64,000 nucleotides of DNA from PALSA-243 sp963743705 (GCA_963743705.1 CAVUQS010000015.1:62001-126000), one strand, 5' to 3'; shown: positions 17,013 to 26,954, counted from the first letter of the stretch. Numbers and translations are program-made. Notes: generated from the sequence alone by a model not told the origin.

Positions 17013-19613
17013 ATGCGTCTACCTGGCCGGCGGAAACGCCGCGAATCGGAGCTGCGGGAGGAAATCCGCAGCCACTTGAACATGGCCGCGCGCGACCGCG
17101 TAGAGCGCGGCGAAGCGGCGAGCGAAGCGCGGAATTCGGCGCTGCGCGAGCTCGGCAACGCAGCCATGGTGGAAGAGGCGGCGCGCGCCGTCTGGCGGCG
17201 CGGATGGGTCGAGCAAATAGGCCGCGACTTGGCGCACGCCTTCCGCATGCTGGCGCGGAGCCCGGTTTTCTCGGCCGTGGCCATCCTCACGCTGGCGTTA
17301 GGGATCGGCGCGAACACTGCCATCTTTTCCATTGCGCGCGCGGTGTTGGTGCGAGGCATGCCCTATCCGCACCTCGACCGGCTGGTCTGGATCAGCGAAT
17401 CGCTACCCAAGACGCCGCTCAACGTGTCTTGGCCGGACTTTCAAGATTGGCGCGCGCAGAACGCGGTGTTTGAAGAGATAACGGTGTTTCAGGCCAACCG
17501 GCTGTACTATACCGGCGGCGAAGAGCCGAAGCTGGTTCCAGGCGCTCTGGCGGCGGCGTCCATTTTCCGCACTCTCGGAGTGCGAATGGAGATAGGCCGG
17601 CCGTTCACCGATGCGGAGGACCGGCCGGGCGCGCCCCCGGTAGCGGTGATCTCGTACGAATTCTGGCGCAATGAGCTGAAAGCCGATCCGCAGATTATCG
17701 GCAAGGAGCTTCCACTGGATGGCAAACTCGCCACGGTGGTGGGAGTCCTGGCTCCGGAGTTTCAATTCTCGCCCTGGCAATGGAGCGTCTACGTTCCTTT
17801 AGCGCCGCAAGCTGTTGCGCCCCAGTTTATCAACCGCGGGAATCATCCGGGCTTGATGGCAATCGCGCGAATGCGCCCAGGCGTTACGTTGGAGCGGGCG
17901 CGATCGGATATGCAGACGATCATGAACCGGCTGGCGGCGGCGTATCCGGCGTCGAACCGCAATGAAAAGGCGGTGGTGGTCCCGCTCGCCGACCAACTTG
18001 TGGGTTCGGTGCGCCCCACGCTGCTGGTGCTATTGGGAGCGGTTGGATTCGTGCTGCTGATGGCCTGCGCCAACGTGGCGCATCTGCTGCTCGCGCGCAC
18101 GGCGGCGCGGCAACGCGAATTTGCTATTCGCGCCTCGTTGGGCGCGAGCCGCGGACGGTTGGCGCAACAACTTTGCGCGGAGAGCGCGCTGCTCTCTCTG
18201 CTTGGCGGAGCGGCCGGGCTGCTGCTGGCTCTGTGGGCGGCGCCGCGCGCGGTGAAGCTCTATCCGTACGTGGTGCCGGGACTCGCCGAGACGCGCGTCG
18301 ATCTGCAGGTTCTCCTGTTCGCCCTGGGAGCTTGCGTGCTGGCAGCCGCGCTGTTCGGCCTGGCGCCGATGCTGCAGGCGAGCCGCATGGGAATCGGGGC
18401 GGCGCTGCAGGAGGGGTCGCCATCGGCCGGGGCGAGACACGGGCGCCGCCTGCGTTCGGCGCTGTTTGTAGCGGAGATCGCGATCGCGGTCGTGGTGACG
18501 GTGGGAGCGGGATTGCTGTTGCGCAGCCTGGCCGCGGTCCTGCGCGTCGATCCAGGCTTTCGAGCGGATCACCTGCTGGCGATGGACGCGATCCGCACCG
18601 GCCGCCGCGATCCGCAGCAGGACCTGCAATTCTTTACGCGGGCGGCGCAGAATGTCGCGGCAGTTCCCGGTGTTCGCGTTGCCAGCGCGGCGATGTGCCC
18701 TCCTCTTTCCGGCACGTGCTGGACCTCGCCGTACGCGCCGGAAGGCGCGGCGCAAGCGCCCCCTTCGCAAATGCCGTGGACGGCGCTGAACATGATTCTT
18801 CCGAACTACTTCGCGGTGATCCAGACGCCTCTTATCGAAGGCAGGTTTTTCACCGAAAGCGACGATGCGCGCAGCGTCAACACCGCCATCTTGAACCGGA
18901 CGTTGGCGCGGCATTTATGGCCGCATGAGCCGGCGGTGGGCAAGCGCATCCTGGTCACCAATTCGCAGGGCGGAATGTTAGAGGTGATCGGCGTGGTGGA
19001 CGATATCCGCCAGGTTGGACTCGAGGCCCCAGTCTCACCGGAAGTGTTCGTGCCGGCCGCGCAGATGCCGGTGGGATTCATGACGGTGGTGGCGCGAACG
19101 GAACGTGACCCGGCGGGCTTGGCGCATGCGGCGTCGGTGGCGATTCAAAATGTCGCGGCGGGCCAGCCTCCCCCGAAGATCACGGCGATGACTGCGGCGA
19201 TCTCGGCATCGGTGGCGCAACGAAGATTCGCGGCGTTTTTGCTGGGGCTGTTCGGCGCAATGGCGCTGGCGCTCGCGGGCATCGGCGTTTCCGGCGTGAT
19301 GGCATACACGGTAACGCAGCGGACGCGCGAATTCGGCATTCGCATGGCGGTGGGCGCGCGGCACGGGCAAGTTCTGCGGCTGGTCTTGCGGCAAGGCCTG
19401 GCGCTGGCGGCGTTGGGCGTGACCATCGGCTTGGGCGCGGCTTGGGAACTGTCGCTGTTGCTCTCGAAGATGCTCTTTGGCGTGAAAGCGCACGACCCGG
19501 CGACGATGCTCGGCGCGGCCGGGCTGCTCCTCGCGCTGGCGCTGGCCGCGTGTTTAGTGCCGGCGTGGCGCGCGGCGCGAGTCGATCCGATACGCTGTTT
19601 GCGCTGCGATTGA
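17013..19613 (+). CDS. ADOP-type MacB-like ABC transporter permease
   Basis: An 866-residue permease of the acidobacterial duplicated orphan permease type. The first 75 residues are charged and helical (ELREEIRSHLNMAARDRVERG), as in that group. Then come two FtsX/MacB halves: TM1 near 83-105 with periplasmic MacB core to about 330, three membrane segments (330-450), a second MacB core and three final segments (about 740-860, ending VPAWRAARVDPIRCLR). There is no ATPase gene beside it. Expression is probably controlled from the double dyad just upstream. Its cargo, perhaps a lipoprotein or small molecule, is unknown. Confidence 0.9.
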   Translation: MRLPGRRKRRESELREEIRSHLNMAARDRVERGEAASEARNSALRELGNAAMVEEAARAVWRRGWVEQIGRDLAHAFRMLARSPVFSAVAILTLALGIGANTAIFSIARAVLVRGMPYPHLDRLVWISESLPKTPLNVSWPDFQDWRAQNAVFEEITVFQANRLYYTGGEEPKLVPGALAAASIFRTLGVRMEIGRPFTDAEDRPGAPPVAVISYEFWRNELKADPQIIGKELPLDGKLATVVGVLAPEFQFSPWQWSVYVPLAPQAVAPQFINRGNHPGLMAIARMRPGVTLERARSDMQTIMNRLAAAYPASNRNEKAVVVPLADQLVGSVRPTLLVLLGAVGFVLLMACANVAHLLLARTAARQREFAIRASLGASRGRLAQQLCAESALLSLLGGAAGLLLALWAAPRAVKLYPYVVPGLAETRVDLQVLLFALGACVLAAALFGLAPMLQASRMGIGAALQEGSPSAGARHGRRLRSALFVAEIAIAVVVTVGAGLLLRSLAAVLRVDPGFRADHLLAMDAIRTGRRDPQQDLQFFTRAAQNVAAVPGVRVASAAMCPPLSGTCWTSPYAPEGAAQAPPSQMPWTALNMILPNYFAVIQTPLIEGRFFTESDDARSVNTAILNRTLARHLWPHEPAVGKRILVTNSQGGMLEVIGVVDDIRQVGLEAPVSPEVFVPAAQMPVGFMTVVARTERDPAGLAHAASVAIQNVAAGQPPPKITAMTAAISASVAQRRFAAFLLGLFGAMALALAGIGVSGVMAYTVTQRTREFGIRMAVGARHGQVLRLVLRQGLALAALGVTIGLGAAWELSLLLSKMLFGVKAHDPATMLGAAGLLLALALAACLVPAWRAARVDPIRCLRCD

Positions 19614-19641
19614 AACGGCGGACCGGCTACAATGTGAGGCG

Positions 19642-21204
19642 ATGATTCGCCGTACTATATCGCTATCGCTCTGCGCGCTTTGCCTGCACGCTCAGGTGAG
19701 CGTGCTCATGAACCGGTACGACCAGGCCGTGACCGGCGCGAATACGCACGAGACGATTCTGACTCAGGCGAACGTCAACCAGGCGCGGTTCGGGAAGCTG
19801 TACAGCTACTACGTGGATGGCGCCGTGTATGCGCAGCCGTTGTATGCGCCGGCGGTGGCGATTCCGGGGCGCGGTTCGCACAACGTGCTTTTTGTCGCGA
19901 CGATGAACGATAAGGTCTACGCTTTCGACGCCGATAAACCGGGCGCGCCGCTGTGGATGCGCGATTTCGTGGATGAGCTGAAGGGCGTGGTCCCGGTGCC
20001 GGTGACGGATATCACGAGCCGTCCGGATTTGAACATCGTGGGCGATGTGGGAATTCTGGGAACGCCGGTGATCGACCCCGCGGCGCACGCGATTTTCTTT
20101 GTGGCGCGCACGCGAGAGGGCGGCGCGTACGTGCAGCGTCTATATAAGGTAGATTGGGCCACGGGCAAAGACCTGCACTCGCCGGCTGTGATCGAAGTCA
20201 GCGTGAAGAGCACCTCAAAAGAGGCGGTGAACGGGCAGTTGCATTTCGATCCGAAGGCGGGCAACCAGCGGTCGGGGCTGGTGTTGGTGAAGGGATCGGT
20301 GGTGATCGCGTGGGCTTCGCATGAAGACATCGATCCGTATCACGGATGGGTAATGGCTTACGACGCGGCCACGCTCAAACCGAACGGAGCGTTCTGCGTG
20401 ACTCCGGAGGGAAGCGAAGGCGGCATCTGGCAATCGGGCCGGCCGCCGGCAGTCGGCGCGGATGGCTCGATCTATTTTGAAGTGGGCAACGGAGATTGGG
20501 ACGGTCAACGGAATTTCGGCATTTCGGTGCTGCGCTTCGCGATCGGCCAGCACGGGCTGGCGCTGGAAGATTTCTTCACCCCGCACGACTATGCCGATCT
20601 CAACCAGCGCGACGCCGATATCGGCGCGACGGGGCCGATGCTGATTCCGGGGACGAACCGGCTGATCGCGGGCAGCAAGAAGGGAATCTTCTATGTGCTC
20701 GACGGGCGCAACCTGGGACACATGACCGCGGACGATCACGGACTGGTCCAGATGCTGGCGACGACGGGCGGACGCGTGCTGCCGGGGCCGGCGTATTGGG
20801 AAGGCCCGGCGGGGCCGGCGATGTATCAGTGGAATGAGAGCGATTTCGTGCGCGCGTTCCATTTAAAGGATGGCATGATCGACGGGCAGTCATTCGCCAA
20901 GGGTTCGGCGCCGTCGAAGGGCTCGCCGGGTGGCTCGATCAGTATTTCGGCAGATGGATCGAAAACGGGCACAGGGATCGTCTGGGGAACAATCACCAAC
21001 GGCGCGAGCGCGGATCACGGAAACACCGCGGGCGTGATGTATGCCTACAACGCCGAGACCCTCGAGTTGCTGTGGAGTTCGCAACAGAACGTGAAGCGCG
21101 ACCGCCTGGGAACGCTAATGAAATTTGTTCCGCCGGTTGTAGTGAGCGGCAAGGTTTACATTCCCAATTACGATAACGCGGTGAACGTTTACGGCTTGTT
21201 GTGA
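19642..21204 (+). CDS. secreted PQQ-like beta-propeller protein (paralogue)
   Basis: A 520-residue protein clearly related to the one at 7156-8739: signal peptide, then VSVLMNRYDQAVTGANTHET, DGAVYAQPLY, KVYAFDADKPGAPLW, GILGTPVIDP, and TGTGIVWGTITN near the end. The blade signatures repeat about every 50-60 residues. No cytochrome c motif is seen. It starts 28 bases after the ADOP gene, so the two could be co-transcribed. Its last 16 bases overlap the convergent nadD. Confidence 0.75.
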   Translation: MIRRTISLSLCALCLHAQVSVLMNRYDQAVTGANTHETILTQANVNQARFGKLYSYYVDGAVYAQPLYAPAVAIPGRGSHNVLFVATMNDKVYAFDADKPGAPLWMRDFVDELKGVVPVPVTDITSRPDLNIVGDVGILGTPVIDPAAHAIFFVARTREGGAYVQRLYKVDWATGKDLHSPAVIEVSVKSTSKEAVNGQLHFDPKAGNQRSGLVLVKGSVVIAWASHEDIDPYHGWVMAYDAATLKPNGAFCVTPEGSEGGIWQSGRPPAVGADGSIYFEVGNGDWDGQRNFGISVLRFAIGQHGLALEDFFTPHDYADLNQRDADIGATGPMLIPGTNRLIAGSKKGIFYVLDGRNLGHMTADDHGLVQMLATTGGRVLPGPAYWEGPAGPAMYQWNESDFVRAFHLKDGMIDGQSFAKGSAPSKGSPGGSISISADGSKTGTGIVWGTITNGASADHGNTAGVMYAYNAETLELLWSSQQNVKRDRLGTLMKFVPPVVVSGKVYIPNYDNAVNVYGLL

Positions 21205-21806
21205 GGCGCGGCATAGGCCTTTTGAGCTATTACGTGTGCGGCAGCGGGAACCAGGTGTTCCCACGGAAGACCTTGCGCGATGCGGCGGCGGACTTCGGTG
21301 GAAGAGATATGATCGAGATCATCCGAAAGATTCAACCGTTCGATAGCGTGCCGTAGATGCAACGGCGGCTCTAATTCGCCACGGCGCGCGGCTACTAATA
21401 GGTCGAATTCGCCCAGCATCTCCTCCACGGCGGCGTTGTGACCGTAGTCCCAATTCAGGATTCGTTCGGCCGCATCGCGCCCACAAAGGAACGAAAAACG
21501 TACCGCGGGACCGTACGCTTCGCGGCACTCCACCGCGATTTCGCGAAAGAGGCCACCGTTAGCGACAGCTATCGAGAACGCAGGTTCGTGGGCCGTAGCC
21601 GCGCGAAGCATCGCAATACGACTTTCTTGGGACGCCCCTTCGTAGGCCTTGTGCGGGAAGACGTGGGGCAACACGAATAGCGCTTCATCCGCGTGCCGTA
21701 GAGCGGCGGCGGCGAGGGCCAGGTGCGCAACGGTTGGGGGATTGAACGCGCCCGGCAGGATGGCGATCCGGGTGGGAAAGCCTGCCGCGCGGCGCAGGAA
21801 CTGCAT
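21189..21806 (-). CDS. nadD: nicotinate/nicotinamide-nucleotide adenylyltransferase
   Basis: A 205-residue nucleotidyltransferase for NAD synthesis. GAFNPPTVAHLALA is the GxFxPxHxGH-type ATP-binding motif (with Ala before His), and HISSTEVRRRIAQG is the ISSTxIR motif. Length matches the family. The ATG at 21806 is the natural start; the same frame is open further upstream, but only antisense-like sequence lies there. It follows the DksA-like gene, separated by a strong hairpin. Confidence 0.82.
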   Translation of the reverse strand: MQFLRRAAGFPTRIAILPGAFNPPTVAHLALAAAALRHADEALFVLPHVFPHKAYEGASQESRIAMLRAATAHEPAFSIAVANGGLFREIAVECREAYGPAVRFSFLCGRDAAERILNWDYGHNAAVEEMLGEFDLLVAARRGELEPPLHLRHAIERLNLSDDLDHISSTEVRRRIAQGLPWEHLVPAAAHVIAQKAYAAPHNKP

Positions 21807-21816
21807 GGGGCGGGAT

Positions 21817-21842
21817 AGCGCAGGCGCGGGAGCGCCTGCGCT
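21817..21842 (-). terminator. 11-bp perfect hairpin between dksA-like gene and nadD
   Basis: AGCGCAGGCGC at 21817-21827 and GCGCCTGCGCT at 21832-21842 pair perfectly around a four-base loop. There is no T-run on either side, so it is more likely an attenuating or RNA-processing stem than a simple terminator. It ends about 10 bases before the nadD start on the minus strand. Confidence 0.4.
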
Positions 21843-21849
21843 GTTAGCC

Positions 21850-22236
21850 TTATGCCGCGTGAAGCAACATTTCGTCCGCGTCGCCCGATTCTGCTTCGAA
21901 CTCGTGGCGATCGGCCGCTTCCTGGCAACGAATGCAATACTTTGCCCACGGTACCGCTTCGAGGCGCTTCGGCTTGATGTCCTCTTCACAATGCATACAA
22001 ACGCCATAGCTACCGTCTGCGACGCGCGCGAGGGCGCCACGCACACTGCGCAGCATGCTCGACTCGCGGTCCAGATTGCGAATAGCCAACTCGCGCTCTC
22101 CAGCAAGCTGCACTTCATCGAGTGCATCCGGGGTCTTTTCGATGGCGATGTCTTCCCGGTTGCGGAGTCCGGCGGAAGTTTCCGCCATCCTCGCTTCAAG
22201 CATCGCTCTGTATTTGTTAAGTTCGGTCTGGTTCAT
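21850..22236 (-). CDS. DksA/TraR family zinc-finger protein
   Basis: A 128-residue RNA-polymerase secondary-channel regulator. The N-terminal two thirds is a helical hairpin (YRAMLEARMAETSAGLRNRED, then LAIRNLDRESSMLRSVRGALARV). The C-terminal four-cysteine zinc finger is intact: CMHC and CIRC with IKPKRLEAVPWAKY between. The coiled-coil tip has DALDEVQ rather than the DxxDxA of DksA, so activity may differ. An AGGAG site precedes the ATG. The upstream 22260-22290 stretch is strikingly AT-rich (long T-runs on the plus strand) and probably holds its promoter. Confidence 0.88.
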   Translation of the reverse strand: MNQTELNKYRAMLEARMAETSAGLRNREDIAIEKTPDALDEVQLAGERELAIRNLDRESSMLRSVRGALARVADGSYGVCMHCEEDIKPKRLEAVPWAKYCIRCQEAADRHEFEAESGDADEMLLHAA

Positions 22237-22518
22237 CGATCCATCTCCTGTCAGCCGGTAATTTTTTTTAATTGTTCTTTTTTACCGCTTCCCTCAGCAA
22301 CCATATAGACGACAATTTTTGCTAAAGGTTGCAGCCCCCGGGCCGCTCCTTTCGAGCTATTTACGAAATTTTACCCAACGTCCGGCTCTGCACGGCTTTC
22401 CAATTGAGCAATCCTGGCGCCAATTCAACCAACAGCTCCAAACCCTCGTTCTCCAGGGGAGTTGCGCTCTCCTTCGTACTACGACTAAAGGCTATCGGCA
22501 GATGCTACCATCTGGGAG

Positions 22519-24138
22519 TTGAAGCGCCAAAATAAACCGTACACGGCCTCACCTTCAATTAATAGGTGCGCCGTGGGCGGATTCCTCGCAAGTTTTTTTT
22601 TCTTTCTTGCGGGACAGCCCTTCATTCCACGCCTCGGAATACAAAACGATGAGGCGCTCTTCGCCGGTCCTCTCTACGAGCCTCTACAAGCGCTCTACGC
22701 TTGGCCGTGGCTGCACCACCGCCAAATTCCGCTCATGCTAATGAGCTACCTCGGATGCCTGAAAACCTTGATTTACGCGCCGATTTTCAGGCTTTTCGGC
22801 ACCGGCGTCTACGCCCTACGCGAACCCGCGCTGATCTTCGGCGCAGTTAGCGTGTGGCTGTTTTTTTTATTGCTGCGGCGCATCGCCGGGGACCGGGCAG
22901 CCCTGATTGGATGCTGGCTGCTGGCAACGGATTCACTGTATTTGCTGACCACCTGCTATGACTGGGGCCCGGTGGCTCTGCAACATCTGTTGATCGTTGG
23001 CGGCGCGCTACTTCTATTGCGATTCTACCAAACGTTGTCAAGCATTTCACTAGCTGCCGGGTGTCTGCTGTGGGGGTTGGCTTTATGGGATAAAGCATTG
23101 GCAGCATGGATGTTAAGCGGCCTGGGAATCGCTGGAATTTTGACGTTCCCACGGCAAATTTTTGCTGTGACTGACTTTCGGCGCCTCCTCATTTCGGCCG
23201 GCGCGTTCACTTTAGGCGCGCTGCCGCTGATCGGTTTCAATGTGGACAAACCGCTCGCAACTCTGCGGGAAAACACCGGATGGGAGACGAGAGACGTACC
23301 TACCAAAATGCACATCGCGGTAGAAACGGTACGCGGTGCGGCATTACTCGGATGGCTGAATGCGCCGGACCAGGAAACACCTATACCGCATCGTCCAACA
23401 GGCGCTATTGAGAAATTGTCTGCCGGAATTTCGTCAGTCGCGGGCACGCGTCCGGCGAACTGGACGCTGGCCGCACTGATCGCGGCCCTGCTGCTGGCGC
23501 CGCTCGCGGGCATGATAGCGCTGCGCACGTCGATCTTCTTCGTCATGGCGATCGCCATCGCGTGGGCGCAGATGGCGATCAGTCCTCACGCCGGCGGCAG
23601 CGTGCACCATACGATTCTGCTGTGGCCGTGGCCGCTCGCGATTATCGCGATTTCGTTTGCGGGCGCATCGCAGCGGCTCGGGCGGTTCGGGGTTCCGGCG
23701 TTGGCGGCAGCGGGAGTGCTGATCGCGGGCTGCTCTCTTCTGGTAACCAACGAATACTACATAAAGATAGTGCGCAACGGAGGCGCGCCGGTTTGGAGTG
23801 CGGCGGTTTTTCCGCTGGCTGTGTCGCTGAAGAACGCGAACGCGCCGCACGTATTCTGCACAGACTGGGGTATCTTACAGACTCTAATCCTTCTTGACCG
23901 CAACAGACCTGTGGTGCGCGATGGCATGGGACCTGCTACGGACGCGGCTGGCCTCAAGTGGATCTTGAGCGAACCGGGCAACCTCGTGGTGGGCCACTTG
24001 AAGGGATCGGAAGTCGTTCCCGGCATGAACGAGAAGTTGATCGACGCGGCCGCCAAACTGGGACGCAAGCCGCAAGAGATCAGAGTCATCTCCGACGAAT
24101 ATGGGCGGAACGTTTTCACGGTTTACCGTTTCCCGTAA
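22519..24138 (+). CDS. GT-C type glycosyltransferase-like membrane protein 1
   Basis: A 539-residue protein with about eleven membrane segments. Near the N-terminus, RLGIQNDEALFAGPL has the acidic loop motif found in PMT/ArnT-type glycosyltransferases that use polyprenyl-phosphate sugars. TTCYDWGPVALQHLL is a second conserved block shared with the next gene. The C-terminal soluble part (DAAGLKWILSEPGNLVVGH) lies outside the membrane. The TTG at 22519 abuts a GGGAG; GTG 22573 is an alternative. The last 38 bases overlap the next gene, a tandem duplicate. Confidence 0.75.
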   Translation: MKRQNKPYTASPSINRCAVGGFLASFFFFLAGQPFIPRLGIQNDEALFAGPLYEPLQALYAWPWLHHRQIPLMLMSYLGCLKTLIYAPIFRLFGTGVYALREPALIFGAVSVWLFFLLLRRIAGDRAALIGCWLLATDSLYLLTTCYDWGPVALQHLLIVGGALLLLRFYQTLSSISLAAGCLLWGLALWDKALAAWMLSGLGIAGILTFPRQIFAVTDFRRLLISAGAFTLGALPLIGFNVDKPLATLRENTGWETRDVPTKMHIAVETVRGAALLGWLNAPDQETPIPHRPTGAIEKLSAGISSVAGTRPANWTLAALIAALLLAPLAGMIALRTSIFFVMAIAIAWAQMAISPHAGGSVHHTILLWPWPLAIIAISFAGASQRLGRFGVPALAAAGVLIAGCSLLVTNEYYIKIVRNGGAPVWSAAVFPLAVSLKNANAPHVFCTDWGILQTLILLDRNRPVVRDGMGPATDAAGLKWILSEPGNLVVGHLKGSEVVPGMNEKLIDAAAKLGRKPQEIRVISDEYGRNVFTVYRFP

Positions 24139-25738
24139 ATGGGGAAACGCCATCGCGCTGGCTGCCTGCCTCTACTTTTTTGTAGCCGGCCAGGCATTCC
24201 TTGTGCGTCTGGGCATAGAGAACGACGAGGCGATTTTCGCCAACCCGTTGTTCGACCCCGCAGCGGCTTATTACAAGATCGGGACTCCCGGCGTTCCGTT
24301 GATGGTGACGAGCTACGCGGGAACGCTGAAGACGTGGCTCTACGCAGCAGTTTTCCACATCCTCGGAACGGGCACGCGTCAATTGCGCGAACCAACGCTG
24401 ATCGCGGCCACGGTGAGCCTTTGGTTGTTTTTTCTGCTGATGCGGCGCGCGGCGGGAACGCGGGCGGCGGCAGTTGGCGTGTGTCTGCTGGCAGTCGACG
24501 CCGAATATTTGTTGACCTCGTGTTACGACTGGGGGCCCGTGGCATTGCAGCATTTGCTGCTGCTGGGCGGGACGCTGCTGGCAATCCGGTTTTGTCAGAC
24601 CAGAGGAGCGGTGGCGCTGGCAGGGGCTTCCTTTCTGATGGGGCTCGCGATGTGGGACAAAGCGCTCGCCGTCTGGCTGCTGAGCGGCATGGCGATCGCG
24701 GCGGTGGCGGTTTACCGCAAACGATTGGCGAGCCTGTTCACTATGCGGCGCGCGGCGATTGCGGTGGCGGCGTTCTCGGTGGGGGCGCTGCCGTTGATCG
24801 TGTTTAACGTGAATAGCGGCCTGGCGACGTTTCGCAGCAACACGGCGCGCGACACGATACCGATGGCCGCGAAGGCGCGCTTTCTGCTGGATGCGGCGGA
24901 GGGCGGCAGCTTATTCAGCTATTTGACGCGCGATGACTGGGAGACGCCGGCGCCGCATCGGCCATCGAGCGCGTGGGAAAAGCTCTCGGCGAAGGTCTCG
25001 GAGTTGGCAGGCCATCCGCGCCGCAGCGGATTGGCTTTCGTCTTCTTCGCGGCCCTGCTGCTGGCGCCGCTGGCGGGCGGCCCGGCCATACGGGCCATTC
25101 TGTTCTGCCTGATTACGGGCGTAATCGCGTGGATCGAGATGGCGGTGAACGCCAACACGGGCGCAAGCGTGCATCACACGATTCTGTTATGGCCGCTGCC
25201 GCAGGCCGTGATCGCCATTTCCTTTGCGGCGGCGTCGCGAAGATTGGGGCGCGCCGGGTTGCCCGCGCTGGGGGCGGGCCTGGCGCTATTCGCGGCGATC
25301 GGAATTCTGGTGACCAACGAATACCGCGCGCACATGGTTCGCAACGGCGCCACTATCGCGTGGACAGAGGCGCTGTTTCCGCTGCACGAATCTCTGCACG
25401 GGCGGACGCAATCAATTTTCTGCATGGATTGGGGCATGCTGAACAGCCTGCTGCTATTGAGCAACGGGCAACTGAAGTTGTTTGTAGGCACGGACGCAAT
25501 CTATCCGATACGCAATGCGGGAGCGGACGATCTGCGCAGCGTGAAATGGATGCTCGATCAGCCTGACGCCGAATTCGTGGCGCACACCGCAAGCGCCGAG
25601 TTTTTCCGCGGCGCCAGCGAGCGGCTGACCGAGATCGCGTCGGGGCTGGGATACCGGCGCGTGGCGATAGCCACGGTATCCGACGGCTTTGGACGCAACG
25701 TGTTCCAGGTATACCGGTTCGAACCGGCGGCTCAGTAG
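24101..25738 (+). CDS. GT-C type glycosyltransferase-like membrane protein 2 (tandem duplicate)
   Basis: A 545-residue paralogue of the preceding protein with the same landmarks in the same order: RLGIENDEAIFANPL, TSYAGTLKTWLYA, TSCYDWGPVALQHLL, MGLAMWDKALAVWLL, NTGASVHHTILLWP, and a soluble C-terminus ending FGRNVFQVYRF. About eleven membrane helices are predicted by eye. It starts inside the end of the first copy, so the pair is probably translated together and may act as a heterodimer or on different acceptors. Confidence 0.75.
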   Translation: MGGTFSRFTVSRKWGNAIALAACLYFFVAGQAFLVRLGIENDEAIFANPLFDPAAAYYKIGTPGVPLMVTSYAGTLKTWLYAAVFHILGTGTRQLREPTLIAATVSLWLFFLLMRRAAGTRAAAVGVCLLAVDAEYLLTSCYDWGPVALQHLLLLGGTLLAIRFCQTRGAVALAGASFLMGLAMWDKALAVWLLSGMAIAAVAVYRKRLASLFTMRRAAIAVAAFSVGALPLIVFNVNSGLATFRSNTARDTIPMAAKARFLLDAAEGGSLFSYLTRDDWETPAPHRPSSAWEKLSAKVSELAGHPRRSGLAFVFFAALLLAPLAGGPAIRAILFCLITGVIAWIEMAVNANTGASVHHTILLWPLPQAVIAISFAAASRRLGRAGLPALGAGLALFAAIGILVTNEYRAHMVRNGATIAWTEALFPLHESLHGRTQSIFCMDWGMLNSLLLLSNGQLKLFVGTDAIYPIRNAGADDLRSVKWMLDQPDAEFVAHTASAEFFRGASERLTEIASGLGYRRVAIATVSDGFGRNVFQVYRFEPAAQ

Positions 25739-26880
25739 GACAGTTCGTTCGGCGTGAACGTGAGATTGCGGTCGAGCACCATCTCGAGGATGGTTCCGCG
25801 CGGCAGCACGGCTTCGGGTTTCTTGCCGTGGAAGATGGTGGCGAGAGCGACGCCTGCGCCCGCGGCCGCGCCGATTCCGACCCCGGTCAAAGGATGGCCG
25901 GCAGCCGATCCGGCGATAGCGCCGACTCCGGCGCCTATGCCCCCGCCGGTGGCGACGGTGCGCGCATCGCCCGAGCTATCGCGTTCGCCGACGACTTTGC
26001 CTTCGTCGGTATCCACGTGGCCGGCGTCGGCCGAAACCAGGCGCGAATGGAAATCGCGCGAGACGCCGTTGGGCAGCACGATGGAATCGAAGCGAATATA
26101 CATTTCGCCCTTGGTCTTGATGCCCTTAGCCGGCTTGCTTTCCGTAACCGTGCCGTTAACGTAACTGCCGCGCGGGATCACGACGCGCCCAGCTACGGCG
26201 ATGGGCGCGATGGTTTCGAGATAGACGTGCGTGCCCTCGGAGGTGTGCTTGGTATCGAGGGCGTTGCGCAAAGTGAGACCAATGTGCGTGCCCTGGGTGA
26301 CGACAAAATCGCTGGAAGCGGGAGCGGCCGGTTGGCGGATGAGTGCGCGCGCCGGCGCGCGAGCGGGCTGCGTAACCGGCTGCGCGGGAACTGGCTCGGG
26401 AAGCGCGGCGACATCCACTCTGGCTTCGGGGTTGTCCTTGGTGTAGACCAGCGCGGCTTCGGTTTGGCCGTTGCGGTCGACAATTTGGCGGGTGATTGTG
26501 AGCACGGCGCCACCTTCGGAAAGTTGCCAGCGGTCCATGAGGGTGTAGTCGCGCGCACCGGAAACGAGGGTGTTGACGAGGAGCGCGGCGCCTTCCCACT
26601 TCACGACGCTGCTCTGCGTGGCGCCGTTTACGGAAAGACGGGTTTCGGTTCCGTCGAGAAGATACGACCAACGGAGATTGGCGCCATCGGCATAGGTGGC
26701 GGCGCATTGAATGGCGGGGTCGTGCTGGGTCACGGTCAGCGTTTGCGGCGTGAGGACGGAGAGCCCGTTGGCATTGGCGCGGCGTGCATCCAGGAACCAT
26801 TTGCCGGAAAAGTCGCGGCCATCATCGAAGGCGGCCAGGGGAAGGAGGAAAAGGAGTCCGGTAGCAAGCAAGCGGAACAC
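25732..26880 (-). CDS. secreted VirB10/TrbI-like domain protein with glycine zipper
   Basis: A 382-residue protein with a signal peptide (1-18). The first 150 residues form a lipocalin-like or beta-barrel block (FSGKWFLDARR, TYADGANLRWSYLLDG). A Pro/Ala linker is followed by a TrbI/VirB10-like beta domain (FVVTQGTHIGLTLRNALDTKH, VVIPRGSYVNGTV, MYIRFDSIVLPNG). A glycine-zipper stretch at about 315-350 could insert into a membrane. No secretion genes are adjacent. It lies downstream of the molybdopterin operon on the same strand with a 74-base gap. Confidence 0.6.
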   Translation of the reverse strand: MFRLLATGLLFLLPLAAFDDGRDFSGKWFLDARRANANGLSVLTPQTLTVTQHDPAIQCAATYADGANLRWSYLLDGTETRLSVNGATQSSVVKWEGAALLVNTLVSGARDYTLMDRWQLSEGGAVLTITRQIVDRNGQTEAALVYTKDNPEARVDVAALPEPVPAQPVTQPARAPARALIRQPAAPASSDFVVTQGTHIGLTLRNALDTKHTSEGTHVYLETIAPIAVAGRVVIPRGSYVNGTVTESKPAKGIKTKGEMYIRFDSIVLPNGVSRDFHSRLVSADAGHVDTDEGKVVGERDSSGDARTVATGGGIGAGVGAIAGSAAGHPLTGVGIGAAAGAGVALATIFHGKKPEAVLPRGTILEMVLDRNLTFTPNELSY

Positions 26881-26954
26881 GAAGTAAGTTTAGCATTGAG
26901 GCAAATCAACGGCCTGCTGCAGCTTGCCCAGGCCAGAACGCCTACGCCGCTTTC

